From an uncultured Clostridia bacterium (lineage in GTDB: Bacteria > Bacillota > Clostridia > Oscillospirales > Ruminococcaceae): a DNA stretch of 14,361 nucleotides. The position numbers and the translations under genes were made by a program. Below, piece by piece: positions 13,046 to 14,361 of the stretch. Location of the stretch: assembly GCA_947630315.1 (NCBI GenBank), contig CANRHA010000017.1:1-14361 (forward strand). Direction: 5' to 3'. The notes beneath the pieces were generated by a model. That model searched no databases. It was not told where the DNA came from and worked only from the letters and a program-made list of their open reading frames with translations. How positions within the stretch are numbered: position 1 is the stretch's first letter; every line of letters begins with the position of its first letter.

Positions 13046-13549
13046 TTATTTCCTGCGGCCGCGCTTTCTGACGTCCATATTCTTCAGCCCCGACATTCTG
13101 TCCTCGCTTGACATCTTGAACTTTGAGAGCATATCTTCAAAGCCGGCGTCGGTTACAGTGGGCCTCGGCTCGTAGGCGTTTTCAAGTTCTTCAACTGTAG
13201 GTTGTTCCCTTTTCTGGGGCTTTTTAGGAGAGTGAGGACGCGGACGCTGCTCCGCGTCTTTATCCTTCTGCATCATATCGCCGTGAGGCTTTTTGGCCTG
13301 CGGCCTTGGCTGCGGCTGCATCGCTTTTTTGATCGAGAGGCTTATTTTGCCGTCCTCTGAAATTCCGATCACCTTTACTTTGACGGTCTGACCTTCGGCG
13401 ACATGCTCTTTTATGTCGTTTACATAGGTAGGGGCGACCTCGGAAATATGTACCATTCCCGATCTGCCTCCGCCCAAATCGACAAAAGCGCCGAATTTCA
13501 GAACGCCGGTTACTTTTCCCTCTAAGATTTCTCCGACTTCAAGCTGCAT
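13046..13549 (-). CDS. yabR: S1 RNA-binding domain protein (YabR-like)
   Basis: Cytosolic RNA-binding protein; the exact role of the family is unclear. Residues 1-75 are one S1 OB-fold domain: VGEILEGKVTGVLKFGAFVD, SGMVHISEVAPTYVNDIKEH and VKVKVIGISEDGKISLSIKK. A linker at about 76-125 is rich in Pro, Gln, Lys and Arg. The last part, FEDMLSKFKMSSEDRMSGLK followed by a basic end KRGRRK, is a helix seen in clostridial members. B. subtilis has yabR beside divIC in the same order. The ribosome binding site is poor: AGAGGA (13562-13567) is 12 bases from the ATG. The terminator follows 10 bases after the stop. Confidence 0.93.
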   Translation of the reverse strand: MQLEVGEILEGKVTGVLKFGAFVDLGGGRSGMVHISEVAPTYVNDIKEHVAEGQTVKVKVIGISEDGKISLSIKKAMQPQPRPQAKKPHGDMMQKDKDAEQRPRPHSPKKPQKREQPTVEELENAYEPRPTVTDAGFEDMLSKFKMSSEDRMSGLKNMDVRKRGRRK

Positions 13550-13594
13550 TTGCGTTTAGTTTCCTCTTTCTTTATGTCCTTGCCATGCTCGGGG

Positions 13595-13897
13595 TCAGCT
13601 CTTCGGCTTAGCGTAGAATCTGCGCTCTCTCGGATAGGCGTAACCGAGCTTTTCGACGGCGACGGTGAACATATATTCCTCCTCGTCGTCAGTGTTGAGT
13701 ATGCGCTGGTACTCATCGTTTTCCTGCCTCGTCTCGCTGATCTGTTCGCGGAGCTTATCTATCTGGGTCTTCTGCTCTGCAATATCGGCCTGGGTCTGAA
13801 TTATAAGGCCCACCGAATAGACCAGCACAAGCACAAAGAGCGTGAGCTTAACGAGGTCGGCAAGATGCGACCTGCGCCGTTTATTAGGTTTTGCCAT
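13595..13897 (-). CDS. divIC: Septum formation initiator, DivIC/FtsB family
   Basis: Bitopic membrane protein of the cell-division machinery that forms a complex with FtsL and DivIB/FtsQ. The 100 residues hold a basic N-terminus (KPNKRRR), one membrane segment at about 15-35 (LVKLTLFVLVLVYSVGLII), a coiled coil at about 38-67 and the end motif EKLGYAYPRERRFY. A GTG at 13903 would sit only one base from GGGAGG, so I chose ATG 13897, seven bases from it. It is placed between yabQ and the S1-domain gene, as in B. subtilis. A likely promoter of its own lies at 13942-13971. Confidence 0.93.
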   Translation of the reverse strand: MAKPNKRRRSHLADLVKLTLFVLVLVYSVGLIIQTQADIAEQKTQIDKLREQISETRQENDEYQRILNTDDEEEYMFTVAVEKLGYAYPRERRFYAKPKS

Positions 13898-13941
13898 TCT
13901 CACGCCTCCCTGAAAATTTATAGTGCCATCGATACAGATTG

Positions 13942-13971
13942 ATTATACATCAGTTTTCATCATCAGCGCAA
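13942..13971 (-). promoter_or_regulatory. Possible divIC promoter overlapping the yabQ end
   Basis: A perfect TATAAT (minus strand, 13947-13942) follows TTGCGC (13971-13966, three of six matches) at 18 bases and is preceded by TG. A vegetative promoter here would fit because yabQ is made only in sporulation while divIC is needed in growing cells. The -35 is weak. Confidence 0.45.
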
Positions 13972-14361
13972 GGATTTTCTTCAATTTTAGGGGCCGATTT
14001 TGCAAAAAACGGCACCCCGCACAAATCGCCGAGAAATTTTTTGAGCACTTTGCCTATAAATGTCAGGAATTTTTTAGCCGACTTCACAATTAAGGCATTA
14101 AAAGAAACTATCGCCCTGCCCAATGTAAGCAGATAGGCCGCAAAGCCGCCCACCGCCCCCGCGGCGACAAAAAATCTCATCTTCCCACGGCATAGCTCGG
14201 TGCAAAACGTGTAGAACATCACCCCGCAGATGAGCATAAAGATAAAATCCTCCAAAAATACGGCCCAGCCCGGGTGGCGGAAGGTCAGCCGGACCGCGCG
14301 GAGGATATCATAGACCGCGCCGAGGAGCATTCCGAGGAGTACCGCGCCCAAAAACAGGCGC
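13950..14361 (-). CDS. yabQ: Spore cortex protein YabQ, N-terminus cut by window edge
   Basis: Membrane protein of the forespore-mother cell interface required for spore cortex synthesis. The reading frame is open to base 14360, so the start lies outside the window; a TTG at 14351 is just an internal leucine. The 136 visible residues show a first hydrophobic segment with GMLLGAVYDILRAVR, a YabQ-type signature, a second (WAVFLEDFIFMLICGVMFY) and a third (FFVAAGAVGGFAAYLLTLG), then a Lys-rich C-terminus ending in CADDEN. In B. subtilis yabP and yabQ lie just before divIC. This suggests an endospore-forming lineage. Confidence 0.88.
   Translation of the reverse strand, partial: RLFLGAVLLGMLLGAVYDILRAVRLTFRHPGWAVFLEDFIFMLICGVMFYTFCTELCRGKMRFFVAAGAVGGFAAYLLTLGRAIVSFNALIVKSAKKFLTFIGKVLKKFLGDLCGVPFFAKSAPKIEENPCADDEN

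Noticed and set aside
1..14361. Mobile elements, CRISPR arrays, tRNA or rRNA genes, or a defence system
   Set aside because: I saw no repeats with spacers, no transposase or terminal repeats, no tRNA-like fold, and every plausible gene is a housekeeping, spore, division or lipoprotein gene.

Overview
The window reads almost entirely on the minus strand and holds 28 protein genes, two of them cut by the window ends. Gene content points to a Clostridia-type Firmicute, probably an Oscillospiraceae/Ruminococcaceae-like anaerobe. The signs are the sporulation gene yabQ next to a divIC-type division gene and a yabR-type S1-domain gene, the four-cysteine forms of S14, L24 and adenylate kinase, strong AAGGAGG ribosome binding sites, and medium GC. 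This placement is inferred from family knowledge, not from a search.

Read in the direction of transcription (high to low coordinates), the first part (14361-13046) is the end of yabQ (spore cortex), divIC (septum assembly) and an S1-domain RNA-binding protein. It closes with a clear intrinsic terminator at 13013-13035. Next comes one gene for a small lipoprotein of unknown function (12973-12296), followed by its own terminator at 12225-12261.

A sigma-A-like promoter (about 12186-12215) then starts the S10-spc ribosomal protein cluster, preceded by an untranslated leader of about 314 nt. The order is rpsJ, rplC, rplD, rplW, rplB, rpsS, rplV, rpsC, rplP, rpmC, rpsQ, rplN, rplX, rplE, rpsN(Zn), rpsH, rplF, rplR, rpsE, rpmD, rplO, secY, adk and map (cut at base 1). 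Spacing is mostly under 50 bases, several stop and start codons overlap (TAATG or TGATG), and I see no terminator inside, so the 24 genes look like one transcription unit. The cluster makes the core of both ribosomal subunits, the protein-export channel SecY, adenylate kinase, and methionine aminopeptidase, which trims new proteins at the exit tunnel.

The coding content is ordinary. I found no mobile element, CRISPR array, tRNA, defence locus or plus-strand gene. What is worth a second look is non-coding: the long, foldable rpsJ leader with a hairpin plus six-U tract that looks like an attenuator; repeated GGTATA boxes around the rpsJ promoter; and a long inverted repeat in the 131-nt gap before rplB. 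The neighbourhood (division/spore genes plus an orphan lipoprotein just upstream of S10, where many Firmicutes have the str operon) is also unusual.
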